A stretch of 64,000 nt of DNA from assembly GCA_044229775.1 (NCBI GenBank), contig JBGASH010000002.1, positions 5,403 to 69,402 of the forward strand. The letters are read 5' to 3'. The notes below the pieces were generated by a model that had not been told where the DNA came from, ran no database searches, and worked only from the letters and a program-made list of their open reading frames with translations. Position numbers and translations under genes: made by a program. Position 1 is the stretch's first letter; each line of letters starts with the position of its first letter. Of the stretch, positions 26,525 through 33,962 are shown in pieces. Source of the DNA: JAHEYG01 sp044229775 (GTDB lineage: Bacteria; Bacteroidota; Bacteroidia; B-17B0; Aurantibacillaceae).

Positions 26525-27520
26525 CTAAAAATAATAACAAAAAGTCAATAAAAAGCCTGCTAAAAACAAAAAATAGACCAAATAAGGGCAAATGAGGTAT
26601 AAAAAAGCAGTTTTGAGAGGTAAAAAAGGGTAAAAAAATGCGCTAAAAACACCACAAAACCCATTAAAAAAATTAAGCGGGTTGGGATTGATTTTAAATT
26701 TTGAAGCCCAACGGGTTCTTTGATCTATAAAATCGCCGAAATTTTGGGCCGAATAAGTGTAAACCGACGCCTCTTTTTGTTTGAGATAGGCAATGGTTTC
26801 GGGGTTAATTTTCTTCACATCCTCCAAAAACAAAACATCATCGCCCGATGGCACATCAATGTGTGACGCATAACCATTTGTTTGTTCAAATAAATTTTTG
26901 GTAAAAGCAAGGTTAGCCCCATTACACAAAAACGCTTTTTTGTAAAAGGCGTAACCGCCGGTAATTATTGTGAGCGCCCAATTTTCGGCAATTTGTAGTT
27001 GCGAAAGAAAATTATTTTTGTTTTCAATTTGCAGCGGCGCAATGATAAATTCTTTTTTAGTTTGTTCGTGAAAAGAAACAATGGTTGTTAGCCAATTAGG
27101 ATCGTTGGTAAAGGTATCGGCATCACGTGTAATGATAAGATCGCCTTGACACATTTTTATGGCCGATTCAATACAACGTTTTTTACCTTGGCGTTCGGCC
27201 ACCTTAAATACCATAGAAGAAAATTCGGGACCTTTTAAAGTTTCGGTGGCAATAGAAAACGTGTTGTCGCTTGAGCCATCACTCATTACAATAATTTGCA
27301 AAAGACTTCGGTCGAAGTTTTGGTTCATAATGGACCTAAGACAACGTTCAATGTTTTTTTCTTCATTGCGCGCGCAAATGATGATACAAACTTTTGTGTG
27401 ATTTTTTAAATCGGGATCATAATTGAAAACAGGTGCACCGGTAAAACCGGAAGCCCCAAACAACAGCAAAGCAACGTAAATTATTAGAATAATTAATGCA
27501 ATTATGTTAAGAATGGCCAT
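26525..27520 (-). CDS. Family 2 glycosyltransferase
   Basis: 331 aa membrane-associated GT2 enzyme. An N-terminal TM helix (about 1-25) leads to a GT-A domain: IIICARNEEKNIERCLRS (about 47-64), the substrate/Mg site MSDGSSD and RDAD (the DxD motif, about 133-136), and a later SGDDVLFLED with acidic acceptor residues. QRTRWASK matches the QxxRW motif of processive enzymes (about 263-270). C-terminal TM helices follow. The product is unknown. It overlaps the preceding flippase-like gene by one base (TAATG), so the two are translationally coupled. Confidence 0.88.
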   Translation of the reverse strand: MAILNIIALIILIIYVALLLFGASGFTGAPVFNYDPDLKNHTKVCIIICARNEEKNIERCLRSIMNQNFDRSLLQIIVMSDGSSDNTFSIATETLKGPEFSSMVFKVAERQGKKRCIESAIKMCQGDLIITRDADTFTNDPNWLTTIVSFHEQTKKEFIIAPLQIENKNNFLSQLQIAENWALTIITGGYAFYKKAFLCNGANLAFTKNLFEQTNGYASHIDVPSGDDVLFLEDVKKINPETIAYLKQKEASVYTYSAQNFGDFIDQRTRWASKFKINPNPLNFFNGFCGVFSAFFYPFLPLKTAFLYLICPYLVYFLFLAGFLLTFCYYF

Positions 27521-28488
27521 TACCGTATAAAGATACGAAAATCAAATTTTTCTTTTATGATGATGATGTAGCCGATGATGCTTGGAACTACAATGTTAAT
27601 GATCCACAAAAGAACAGCCGCAATTACCAATGTGGTTTCGGGAATGTTTAATCCGGTGAACACTAATAAAGCAATGGCCGCTCTAACTGCCGCTTCGATC
27701 ACACTGAACATGGGTAAAGCGGTGGTCAATAAAAAATAAACGAAGATAGAGGCCAAAAGCTGAGGTGTAAGGCTACCTGCATAAAACAATTTAATAATAA
27801 GAATGAATTGCACAACAAAAACAGCATACCTCACAAGGGAGAGTAAAAATAATTTGGTGATCAGGACTTTATTAAAACGATAAGGTAAAACATTGCCTTC
27901 CATTTTTTTGCGAAGGCGCTTTACCAGCCAACCCTGAACTTTGTCGAATTTTACAACAAAAAAAGTGCAAACCAATAACAATAAAAGACAAAAGCCACCA
28001 ATCAGTAAAAGATGGTCGGTGTTGATGAATTCGCTATTTTTTAATTTGTAAAAAAGCGCCGCCATTCCTAAAATAACGGTTACGCATAACTGAAACATGC
28101 CGTTGGCAAAATGTAAGAGGGCAATGGTGGGACGATTCTCCAATTTAAAAAATACTATTTTTGCTAAAAACTCGGTAGCTCTGGCTGGCGCCAAATTACC
28201 AACGCAGATGGCAGAGTAAACCGATTTCATGGAAGTTTTGTAAGAAATTTCTTCAACCGGTTTAGTTATTTGCTGCCATTTATAACTTTCGATACCCCAG
28301 TTAACAGGAATTAGGAGAAGACAGAAAAGTAAAAGTCCGTAAGCAGCACCCGAAGTAAAAGTCGTCTTTAAAAAAGAAAGCGTATCTGGTGTTAGATCGT
28401 TCTTAATGCGCCAATAGATCAGTGCAAAACTACCAAAGCCTATAGCGATCTTAATTAACCATGTTATTATGTTTTTATAAGAGGTCAG
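27520..28488 (-). CDS. Lysylphosphatidylglycerol synthase TM-region / UPF0104 flippase-like protein
   Basis: A membrane protein with about eight TM helices, similar to the UPF0104 / LPG-synthase transmembrane family, often paired with glycosyltransferases. The first good ATG is at 28230, but coding similarity clearly continues upstream in frame (IPVNWGIESYKWQQITKPVE, LIYWRIKNDL), to a stop at 28503. No ATG, GTG or TTG exists in that stretch. The likely start is CTG at 28488 or ATT at 28500, or a single-base indel near the out-of-frame ATG at 28462. It is coupled to the GT2 gene and divergent from ruvC. Confidence 0.75.
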   Translation of the reverse strand: MTSYKNIITWLIKIAIGFGSFALIYWRIKNDLTPDTLSFLKTTFTSGAAYGLLLFCLLLIPVNWGIESYKWQQITKPVEEISYKTSMKSVYSAICVGNLAPARATEFLAKIVFFKLENRPTIALLHFANGMFQLCVTVILGMAALFYKLKNSEFINTDHLLLIGGFCLLLLLVCTFFVVKFDKVQGWLVKRLRKKMEGNVLPYRFNKVLITKLFLLSLVRYAVFVVQFILIIKLFYAGSLTPQLLASIFVYFLLTTALPMFSVIEAAVRAAIALLVFTGLNIPETTLVIAAVLLWIINIVVPSIIGYIIIIKEKFDFRIFIR

Positions 28489-28529
28489 GTAAACAAAAAT
28501 TTATTCGCCTAAATTTACAACTAATTACT

Positions 28530-29084
28530 GTGGCTACAGATAGAATTATATTAGGCATTGATCCAGGAACTGTTATTATGGGCTACGGATTAGTTCATGT
28601 AAAGAATAATAAGCCCGAATTGCTTAGTTCGGGCGTTATTAAGCTCGATAAATTTGACGACCATGCCTTGCGGTTACAAAAGATCTTTGAGCGTACCATT
28701 GGTATCATTGACGAGTATCATCCCGATGAGTTGGCGATAGAAGCACCTTTTTTTGGCAAGAATGTTCAGTCGATGTTAAAACTAGGAAGGGCGCAAGGCG
28801 TTGCGATCGCGGCGGCACTCAGTAAAAAAATTCCTATTACTGAATATTCTCCCAAAAAAATAAAGATGGCCATAACCGGAAACGGTAATGCGAGTAAAGA
28901 ACAAGTGGCGGCCATGTTGCAGCAATTATTAAAATACAAGAACACAGAGGAACATTTAGATGCCACTGATGCATTAGGCGCGGCCATGTGTCATTTTTAT
29001 CAGAACAACATTAAAGGCGGTGCAAAAAAATCGTATACTGGCTGGAAAGCTTTTTTAACTGATAATCCGAAGAGGAAGGGATAA
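28530..29084 (+). CDS. ruvC: Holliday junction endonuclease RuvC
   Basis: 184 aa from a GTG at 28530, chosen because it gives the standard start MATDRIILGIDPGT; earlier in-frame codons from 28461 would run into the divergent gene. RuvC resolves Holliday junctions with RuvAB. Acidic catalytic residues are in place: Asp in LGIDPG (residue 10), Glu in IEAPFFGKNV (about 70), and the pair in HLDATDALG (about 143-146). It is divergent from the flippase-like gene. Confidence 0.95.
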   Translation: MATDRIILGIDPGTVIMGYGLVHVKNNKPELLSSGVIKLDKFDDHALRLQKIFERTIGIIDEYHPDELAIEAPFFGKNVQSMLKLGRAQGVAIAAALSKKIPITEYSPKKIKMAITGNGNASKEQVAAMLQQLLKYKNTEEHLDATDALGAAMCHFYQNNIKGGAKKSYTGWKAFLTDNPKRKG

Positions 29085-29093
29085 ATGTTCCAG

Positions 29094-29135
29094 GTTTAAG
29101 GTTTCTTGTTCGAGGTTTAATTTGTAACTTGAGGT
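29094..29135. repeat. Short-word intergenic repeat (AGGTTTA family)
   Basis: Irregular copies of AGGTTTA/AGGTTTC/AGGTTTG: CCAGGTTTAAGGTTTC, CGAGGTTTAATT, TTGAGGTTTG. The stretch spans the ruvC 3' spacer and encodes the C-terminus (PQVTN) of the next gene on the other strand. It resembles other short-word repeats in this window (31.4, 31.9 and 45.4 kb). Confidence 0.6.
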
Positions 29136-29695
29136 TTGTTCTCTTCTTTCTTTTTTCGATTGAATAGGTAATTTATGGAAAGGTCGGTTGTGATAATTGA
29201 ATTAGAATAACCGTGATAAAGTGGGCCAGGTGAAGACTCGTCAAAATATTCGGTATAAAAATAGGAATCTAGACCGAGGTAGATATTTTTGTTTTTAAAT
29301 GGGTTGAAATAAAAGCCAGAATTAGCAAATACTCTTGTTTGCCCGTTGTAGACTAAATTAGTACCATTTTTATCTAATGCCTTCCCGAATCCTCTTGAGG
29401 AATCAAGGTGTCCAGCGCCAATTAAAAAATGGAATGATATCCTTCTTTCTATTTTTGTTGTGAAGCCCAAGACCAATAAAGCCTTTGTCTTAATTCCAAA
29501 GGAAGTAGAAGGCTGGAATCCTATTTTAACTTTTATGCCAAAGTATTTTAAACCAAACAAACAATTGAAGTCAACGTCGCCATGATATTTGTAATAAGAA
29601 ATGCCATAAGAATAGCCTAACCCACCTCCAACCATTTTCTGAGAAGAGCCGTTTAATGAGAGAACAGTAAGAACAATAACAATGAGTTTCTTCAT
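29117..29695 (-). CDS. Putative outer-membrane beta-barrel protein
   Basis: 192 aa with a signal peptide (LIVIVLTVLSLNGSS). The mature part has alternating aromatic and Gly-rich strands (LGYSYGISYYKYHGDVDF, LFGLKYFGIKVKIGFQPS, FNPFKNKNIYLGLDSYFYT, STTDLSINYLFNR), typical of a small 8-stranded barrel. I do not recognise the family. It is the last gene of the minus-strand paa run, 6 nt after paaD, so it may be co-transcribed. Its last residues come from the AGGTTTA repeat. Confidence 0.7.
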   Translation of the reverse strand: MKKLIVIVLTVLSLNGSSQKMVGGGLGYSYGISYYKYHGDVDFNCLFGLKYFGIKVKIGFQPSTSFGIKTKALLVLGFTTKIERRISFHFLIGAGHLDSSRGFGKALDKNGTNLVYNGQTRVFANSGFYFNPFKNKNIYLGLDSYFYTEYFDESSPGPLYHGYSNSIITTDLSINYLFNRKKKEENKPQVTN

Positions 29696-29701
29696 TGGAG
29701 G

Positions 29702-30187
29702 TTAAATACATTTAAAATAATCAAATGGCTCTAAACAATCCTGGCATTGATAAAGGGCTTTGCAGGCAGTGCTTCCAAATTGAGAGATCAATTTAGTATT
29801 CTTTGATTTACATCGCGGACACAAAACAATTTTACTTTTTCCTGTTAAAGAGGATTTGTCTTCGCTGGTTTTTTCAGGTGGAGCAATGCCGTAAACCCGT
29901 AATTTTTCTTTTGCGTGGTCGTTGATCCAGTCGGTGGTCCAGGGCGGAGAGTATACCGTAGTGATCTTTAAATTTTCAATACCGTTTTTTTTGAGATTAG
30001 AACGGATGTCATCTTCCATTTGTTTCATGGCAGGACAGCCGCTATAGGTGGGCGTAATTTTTATTTCCACATTTTCGCCGTCGATGATCACATCACGAAT
30101 CACGCCAAGTTCGGATATGGTGATAACAGGAATTTCCGGATCGGGAATTTCGGAGATGATCGCGAGAATATTTTCTTTAGTGAGAAT
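29702..30187 (-). CDS. paaD: Phenylacetate degradation protein PaaD (Fe-S/diiron assembly factor)
   Basis: MIP18/DUF59-family protein required for maturation of the phenylacetyl-CoA epoxidase. The usual N-terminus (ILTKENILAIISEIPDPEIP, then SELGVIRDVI) is in frame but has no ATG/GTG/TTG, so I extended to an ATT at 30187, which restores the normal length of 161 aa; a GTG at 30103 would cut off the domain. Also visible are TPTYSGCPAM and the C-terminal zinc-like CPRCKSKN and CQDCLEPF. It is downstream of paaC, separated by two small genes. Confidence 0.85.
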   Translation of the reverse strand: MLTKENILAIISEIPDPEIPVITISELGVIRDVIIDGENVEIKITPTYSGCPAMKQMEDDIRSNLKKNGIENLKITTVYSPPWTTDWINDHAKEKLRVYGIAPPEKTSEDKSSLTGKSKIVLCPRCKSKNTKLISQFGSTACKALYQCQDCLEPFDYFKCI

Positions 30188-30197
30188 GATAAATAAA

Positions 30198-30308
30198 CTA
30201 TAAGATCCAAATCGCCGCTATTATCATTATAACAATAATAACCAAGTATTGCCAAATATCAACGAAATAGGGCGAGAGTCTTTTCCAATTTTCTTTAAAA
30301 CTTGCCAT
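30198..30308 (-). CDS. 36-aa single-pass membrane microprotein
   Basis: A short ORF (MASFKENWKRLSPYFVDIW then a long hydrophobic stretch ending AAIWIL) with a basic amphipathic N-terminus and one TM helix. Its ATG overlaps the stop of the preceding gene by one base (TAATG), and it ends 10 nt before paaD, so it sits in a tightly packed operon. No homologue is known to me. The coupling and hydrophobic design support a real gene, but its short length leaves doubt. Confidence 0.5.
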   Translation of the reverse strand: MASFKENWKRLSPYFVDIWQYLVIIVIMIIAAIWIL

Positions 30309-30646
30309 TATTGAACAACTATTGCGTAATTTTTTTTGTGAGATTTAGGACAAGAAGAATCAATATCATCAATGAAGATCTTATTGCCACTTTCGGCTTT
30401 TTGCAAAAAGGTTCTAAAGGATTTGGAAAACTCCCTTCCGGATCCCGGAAACTCTTTGATTTTCCCGCCGATCTTTGCGGTTAAACTAAAGCTTTTTACT
30501 TTACAATCTTTTGGTATATCATCGATCAAATCGTAAATGATCTTCGCTTCTGCAACTTTGGCTTGTGAAAGCGTTAACTCACCTGTTTTTTGTCCAAACG
30601 TTTTGAGGGAAAAAAACAATAATGCGACTTTTAAAATTGTTTTCAT
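30308..30646 (-). CDS. Exported protein resembling a stand-alone GldM C-terminal domain
   Basis: 112 aa from the ATG at 30646, giving a signal peptide (MKTILKVALLFFSLKTFGQ); a start five codons upstream also fits. The mature part has SFSLTAKIGGKIKEFPGSG, a helix around SKSFRTFLQK, AESGNKIFIDDIDSSCP and a final strand pair, close to the end domain of the gliding/T9SS motor protein GldM. It lies inside the paa operon between paaC and the 36-aa microprotein. Its role there is unknown; the resemblance is from memory and needs a profile search. Confidence 0.6.
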   Translation of the reverse strand: MKTILKVALLFFSLKTFGQKTGELTLSQAKVAEAKIIYDLIDDIPKDCKVKSFSLTAKIGGKIKEFPGSGREFSKSFRTFLQKAESGNKIFIDDIDSSCPKSHKKNYAIVVQ

Positions 30647-30666
30647 ATTCAAATTGTTCAATTAAT

Positions 30667-31419
30667 TTACCATTTAGCGTCGGGCAACATCCGTGGTAAT
30701 GTTTGCATTTCGGCTAACATAAATCCCAAGTGTTCGGTATGAGTGCCTTTGCGCCCACCGGTTTGCATAAACGCGTTTTCGGGTTTTTTAAGAGTGGCTT
30801 TCGCCAACAATTCATCAATTTGTTTTTCCCATTTGGGCTGTAAAGCTTTTACATCAACGGCAATTCCCTTCTTGATCAGATCAGCTTCTACTTCATCCGA
30901 TTCAAACAACTCGCCGGTAAAACGCCAAAGTTCGTTCAATGCCTCCTGAATTTTATTATGGCTTTCTTCGGTTCCATCTCCAAAACGGATCACCCACGAA
31001 GAAGAATGCCTCCAATGATAAGTAACTTCTTTTATGGCTTTTTGCGCTATACCCGCTAAAGTCTCATCTTTACTCTTTGTAAGCTCGCCATAAACTAAAA
31101 CATTGTAAGCATCAATTAAAGCCTGACGCATTATAGTTTTGGCATAGTCGCCGTTATCCTGTTCTACCAATAAAATATTAGTGAACTCTCGTTCATTTCT
31201 CAAATAGGCTAGAGCATCGGCATTACGGTCTTTACCTTCCACCTTAGCGGCGTATTCCAATAAGGAAGTGGCTGTCCCAAAAGTATCTAATGTAATATTG
31301 GTTAATGCCAGATCCTCTTCTAAAAAAGGTCCGTGGCCTGTCCACTCGCTGAGGCGTTGTCCGAGGATCAAAGCAATGTCGCCGAGGCGAAGAGTGTATA
31401 TAAATAAGGGGTTCTCCAT
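30667..31419 (-). CDS. paaC: Phenylacetyl-CoA epoxidase subunit PaaC
   Basis: 250 aa structural, ferritin-like subunit that pairs with PaaA in the aerobic 1,2-epoxidation of phenylacetyl-CoA. Landmarks are LRLGDIALILGQRLSEWTGH (residues 10-29), DLALTNITLDTFG, LRNEREFTNILLVEQ and the GGRKGTHTEHLGFMLAEMQ end. It keeps the subunit role without the diiron ligand set of PaaA. The gene follows the four-helix-bundle insert on the minus strand. Confidence 0.95.
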   Translation of the reverse strand: MENPLFIYTLRLGDIALILGQRLSEWTGHGPFLEEDLALTNITLDTFGTATSLLEYAAKVEGKDRNADALAYLRNEREFTNILLVEQDNGDYAKTIMRQALIDAYNVLVYGELTKSKDETLAGIAQKAIKEVTYHWRHSSSWVIRFGDGTEESHNKIQEALNELWRFTGELFESDEVEADLIKKGIAVDVKALQPKWEKQIDELLAKATLKKPENAFMQTGGRKGTHTEHLGFMLAEMQTLPRMLPDAKW

Positions 31420-31424
31420 ACTGT

Positions 31425-31889
31425 TTAGTTCGTAGTTGGTAGTTGGTAGTTCGTAGTATCGTTCTTCTTTGATACTTCGTACTTAATAATTGGTTCAGAC
31501 ATAATGCTTTTTGCCTTATCACTTTCGAGGTAAGTTATAAAGCCACTTAACATTTTAGCGATTTCGGTTAGCTGAGAACGTAATCTAGCTTGTGTTTTTT
31601 CGTCAATATATTTTCGTCTATAGCTAATAGTTGAACAAACAATGCACTCCCTTAACGAACGTTTAGCTATAACTAAAAATTGAATAAACTCCTTACGAGA
31701 ACCACCTGATCCTTCACCAATATTTAAAGAAATAGAACTGGCAGCTCTTTTAAACTGTGAAGAAAGACTGTAAGTTTCTTTAGCGGGGAAATTATCTGTT
31801 ATGTCATAAACAAAATCTACAAAATCTAAGGATTTCTGGTAAACCTTTAGCTTTTCAAAATCAAAAACCTCTATTTTTTCTTCATTCAT
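31425..31889 (-). CDS. Four-helix-bundle (23S rRNA intervening-sequence type) protein inserted in the paa operon
   Basis: 154 aa from the ATG at 31889. Shows the S23/four-helix signature: FEKLKVYQKSLDFVD, SLSSQFKRAASSISLNIGEGS, RKEFIQFLVIAKRSLREC and LTEIAKMLSGFITYLE. These small proteins are common in Bacteroidota, often with short tandem repeats on both sides. Here the C-terminal TTNYQLPTTN is encoded by the repeat at 31427-31456, and a CTCCGAA repeat lies upstream. It splits paaB from paaC, so it looks like a cassette that entered the operon. Function unknown. Confidence 0.85.
   Translation of the reverse strand: MNEEKIEVFDFEKLKVYQKSLDFVDFVYDITDNFPAKETYSLSSQFKRAASSISLNIGEGSGGSRKEFIQFLVIAKRSLRECIVCSTISYRRKYIDEKTQARLRSQLTEIAKMLSGFITYLESDKAKSIMSEPIIKYEVSKKNDTTNYQLPTTN
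31427..31456. repeat. 7-bp tandem repeat (ACTACCA/ACTACGA family)
   Basis: On the minus strand, ACTACGA-ACTACCA-ACTACCA-ACTACGA; it encodes the last residues of the four-helix-bundle protein and ends at the paaC start. The period is exactly 7 bp. Confidence 0.8.
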
Positions 31890-31915
31890 TTCAATCAATC
31901 TTTATCTTATTTTAT

Positions 31916-31943
31916 CTCCGAACTCCGAACTCCGAACTCCGAA
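31916..31943. repeat. 7-bp tandem repeat CTCCGAA x4
   Basis: Four perfect copies of CTCCGAA (AGTTCGG on the other strand) just upstream of the four-helix-bundle gene, between it and the paaB stop. Same period as the repeat at 31427-31456. Confidence 0.9.
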
Positions 31944-31948
31944 CTTCC

Positions 31949-32236
31949 CTACATGTGTCCAATTGCATCCGGTATCTGATAGAACGTAGGATGTCTGTAA
32001 ACTTTGTCGTTAGCCGGTTCAAAGAAAGAGCCCATGTCTTCCGGACTGCTGGCAACAATAGCGCTTGATAACACCACCCATAGGGCCATGCCTTCGTTTC
32101 TTCTGGTGTATAGATCCCGCGCGTTTTGCAACGCCATCTCTTTGTCAAATGCGTGCAAACTGCCGCAATGTACAAAAGGTTGTCCTGCTTTTTTTTGTAC
32201 AAATACTTCCCAAATTGGTCCTTGTGAATCGCTCAT
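31949..32236 (-). CDS. paaB: Phenylacetyl-CoA epoxidase subunit PaaB
   Basis: 95 aa, the expected PaaB size. It opens with GPIWEVFVQKKAGQPFVHCG and continues LHAFDKEMALQNARDLYTRR, WVVLSSAIV and KVYRHPTFYQIPDAIGHM. PaaB bridges PaaAC heterodimers in the multicomponent monooxygenase. It is 27 nt downstream of paaA and 59 nt upstream of the four-helix-bundle insert. Confidence 0.96.
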   Translation of the reverse strand: MSDSQGPIWEVFVQKKAGQPFVHCGSLHAFDKEMALQNARDLYTRRNEGMALWVVLSSAIVASSPEDMGSFFEPANDKVYRHPTFYQIPDAIGHM

Positions 32237-32263
32237 AGTTTAGTTCGTAGTTATTTATTTTTA

Positions 32264-33202
32264 TTAAGCGGCCATTGCCTCTTTATGTTTTTTGGCATAA
32301 GCCGCTGCTGCAGCTCTAACCCATTCACCTTTTTTATGTGCGTCTACCCTTGCGCCTAAACGTTCTTTATTGCAAGGGCCGTTGCCGCTGATCACGTTTT
32401 TAAATTCTTTCCAATCGGGTTCCGAAAAATCGTAACCTTTTTTGCTTTCGTTCCATTTTAAATTTTTGTCAGGTACGGTTAATCCCAGGTATTCCACCTG
32501 CGCTACGGTTTGATTCACAAAACGCTGACGTAACTGATCATTGCTTTCTCTCTTAATTCTCCACTTCAACGCGTTTTCGCTATTAGGAGATTCGATATCC
32601 GGTGGGCCAAACATCATTAAGGTTGGATACCACCAACGGTTTAAGGCATCCTGCGCCATTTCTTTTTGTTCTTTAGTTCCGAACGATAAATGGGTCATGA
32701 TCTCATAACCCTGGCGCTGATGAAAACTTTCTTCTTTACAAATTCTAACCATGGCGCGGGCATATGGTCCGTAAGAAGTACGTTGCAACATTACCTGATT
32801 CATAATGGCGGCACCGTCTACTAACCATCCAATGGCGCCAATGTCGGCCCAGGTTAAAGTAGGATAATTAAAAATAGAAGAATATTTTGCTTTACCGGTG
32901 TGTAAGGCCTCTAACAATTCATCACGGCTAATGCCTAATGTTTCGGCAGCTGTATATAAATATAAACCGTGTCCGCCCTCATCCTGCACTTTTGCAAGTA
33001 AAACTAATTTTGCTCTTAAGCTTGGGGCGCGGGTGATCCAGTTTCCTTCAGGCAACATTCCCACAATTTCAGAATGGGCGTGTTGCGAGATCTGACGGAT
33101 CAAATGTTTGCGGTAGTTATCCGGCATCCAATCTTTCGGTTCTATCACATCATTCTTTGAAAGTTTGCTTTCAAAAAGGGTTTCAAAATTTTTATTTTCC
33201 AT
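32264..33202 (-). CDS. paaA: Phenylacetyl-CoA epoxidase catalytic subunit PaaA
   Basis: 312 aa, full length. It holds the diiron site: LVLLAKVQDEGGHGLYLY (Glu/His ligands, about 67-84) and RICKEESFHQRQGYEIM (about 151-167). It epoxidises the ring of phenylacetyl-CoA with O2 and electrons from PaaE, which is not in this window. First gene of the paa run (A-B-[insert]-C-[two small genes]-D). A TAAATTTG promoter element lies on the minus strand upstream. Confidence 0.97.
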   Translation of the reverse strand: MENKNFETLFESKLSKNDVIEPKDWMPDNYRKHLIRQISQHAHSEIVGMLPEGNWITRAPSLRAKLVLLAKVQDEGGHGLYLYTAAETLGISRDELLEALHTGKAKYSSIFNYPTLTWADIGAIGWLVDGAAIMNQVMLQRTSYGPYARAMVRICKEESFHQRQGYEIMTHLSFGTKEQKEMAQDALNRWWYPTLMMFGPPDIESPNSENALKWRIKRESNDQLRQRFVNQTVAQVEYLGLTVPDKNLKWNESKKGYDFSEPDWKEFKNVISGNGPCNKERLGARVDAHKKGEWVRAAAAAYAKKHKEAMAA

Positions 33203-33228
33203 GATACTACTTTAAGAAGTATAACAAA

Positions 33229-33236
33229 CAAATTTA
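33229..33236 (-). promoter_or_regulatory. -7 element of the paa operon
   Basis: The minus strand reads TAAATTTG (TAnnTTTG), 26 nt before the paaA ATG. No clear TTG at -33. Confidence 0.5.
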
Positions 33237-33329
33237 AGAGAAAAAGGGGGTTAAAACAAATGCTAAATATCAATGAAAAACGTGGTTTTGATGGTCATAA
33301 ATTGCGACCCTAAAGAAGTTTTTTACCAA

Positions 33330-33350
33330 ATTGCTACAAATCATAGCAAT
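33330..33350. promoter_or_regulatory. 7-bp dyad upstream of the ORF6N promoter
   Basis: ATTGCTA (33330-33336), 7-nt loop, TAGCAAT (33344-33350): a perfect inverted repeat placed where the -33 region of the ORF6N promoter would be. It could be an operator for autoregulation or a small hairpin. Confidence 0.45.
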
Positions 33351-33369
33351 GCATTTAGACTTCTGATAT

Positions 33370-33377
33370 TACTTTTG
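33370..33377 (+). promoter_or_regulatory. -7 element upstream of the ORF6N gene
   Basis: TACTTTTG (TAnnTTTG), 17 nt before the ATG at 33395, with a 7-bp dyad 20 bp upstream. Confidence 0.5.
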
Positions 33378-33394
33378 ACCTTTAAATCAGTAAG

Positions 33395-33937
33395 ATGAGA
33401 AAAAGCGAGAAAGGAATAATTATAGCCGATGAAATAATTACCAATAAAATATACGTTTTTAGGGCACAAAAAGTGATGTTGGATAGCGACCTTGCTAAAC
33501 TTTATGGAGTAGAAACCCGAAGGTTAAAGGAGGCTGTAAAAAGAAATATAACTCGATTCCCAGGCGATTTTATGTTTGAATTAACTAAAGCAGAGGCTGA
33601 AGTTTCAAGGTCGCAATTTGCGACCTTGAAAAGAGGGAGTAATTTGAAGTATCTTCCTATGGCATTTACTGAGCAAGGCGTAGCCATGCTTTCCAGTGTT
33701 TTAAAGAGTGAACGCGCCATTAAGGTAAATATTCAGATCATAAGAATTTTCACAAAGATTCGCCAAATGCTTTCTGATAATACTGAATTGCGGCTAGAAA
33801 TTGAGCAGATAAAAAAGAAACTAAATAATAATACCCAGAACATTGAATTAGTATTTCAGTATTTAGATGAGTTAATAGAAAAACCTGGTAAAAAGGAGAA
33901 ACCGAGAGTTAGAGTAGGATATAGGACAAAAAATTAA
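33395..33937 (+). CDS. ORF6N-domain DNA-binding protein
   Basis: 180 aa. The N-terminal ORF6N domain is clear: YVFRAQKVMLDSDLAKLYGV, RRLKEAVKRNITRFPGDFMF, LKYLPMAFTEQGVAMLSSVL. A C-terminal coiled coil (about 120-165) follows, then a basic tail (GKKEKPRVRVGYRTKN). ORF6N domains are known from phage antirepressors and mobile elements, but no other phage gene is near. It probably binds DNA. It converges on ispG with a 25-nt gap. Confidence 0.86.
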   Translation: MRKSEKGIIIADEIITNKIYVFRAQKVMLDSDLAKLYGVETRRLKEAVKRNITRFPGDFMFELTKAEAEVSRSQFATLKRGSNLKYLPMAFTEQGVAMLSSVLKSERAIKVNIQIIRIFTKIRQMLSDNTELRLEIEQIKKKLNNNTQNIELVFQYLDELIEKPGKKEKPRVRVGYRTKN

Positions 33938-33962
33938 AACCGAACTGGCTTCGTTCTACGGA

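Noticed and set aside
31427..31943. Possible CRISPR-like repeats around the four-helix-bundle gene
   Set aside because: Units are 7 bp and back to back, with no spacers; they are short tandem repeats.
33395..33937. Prophage remnant because of the ORF6N domain
   Set aside because: No integrase, structural or att-like sequences nearby; neighbours are paa genes and ispG.
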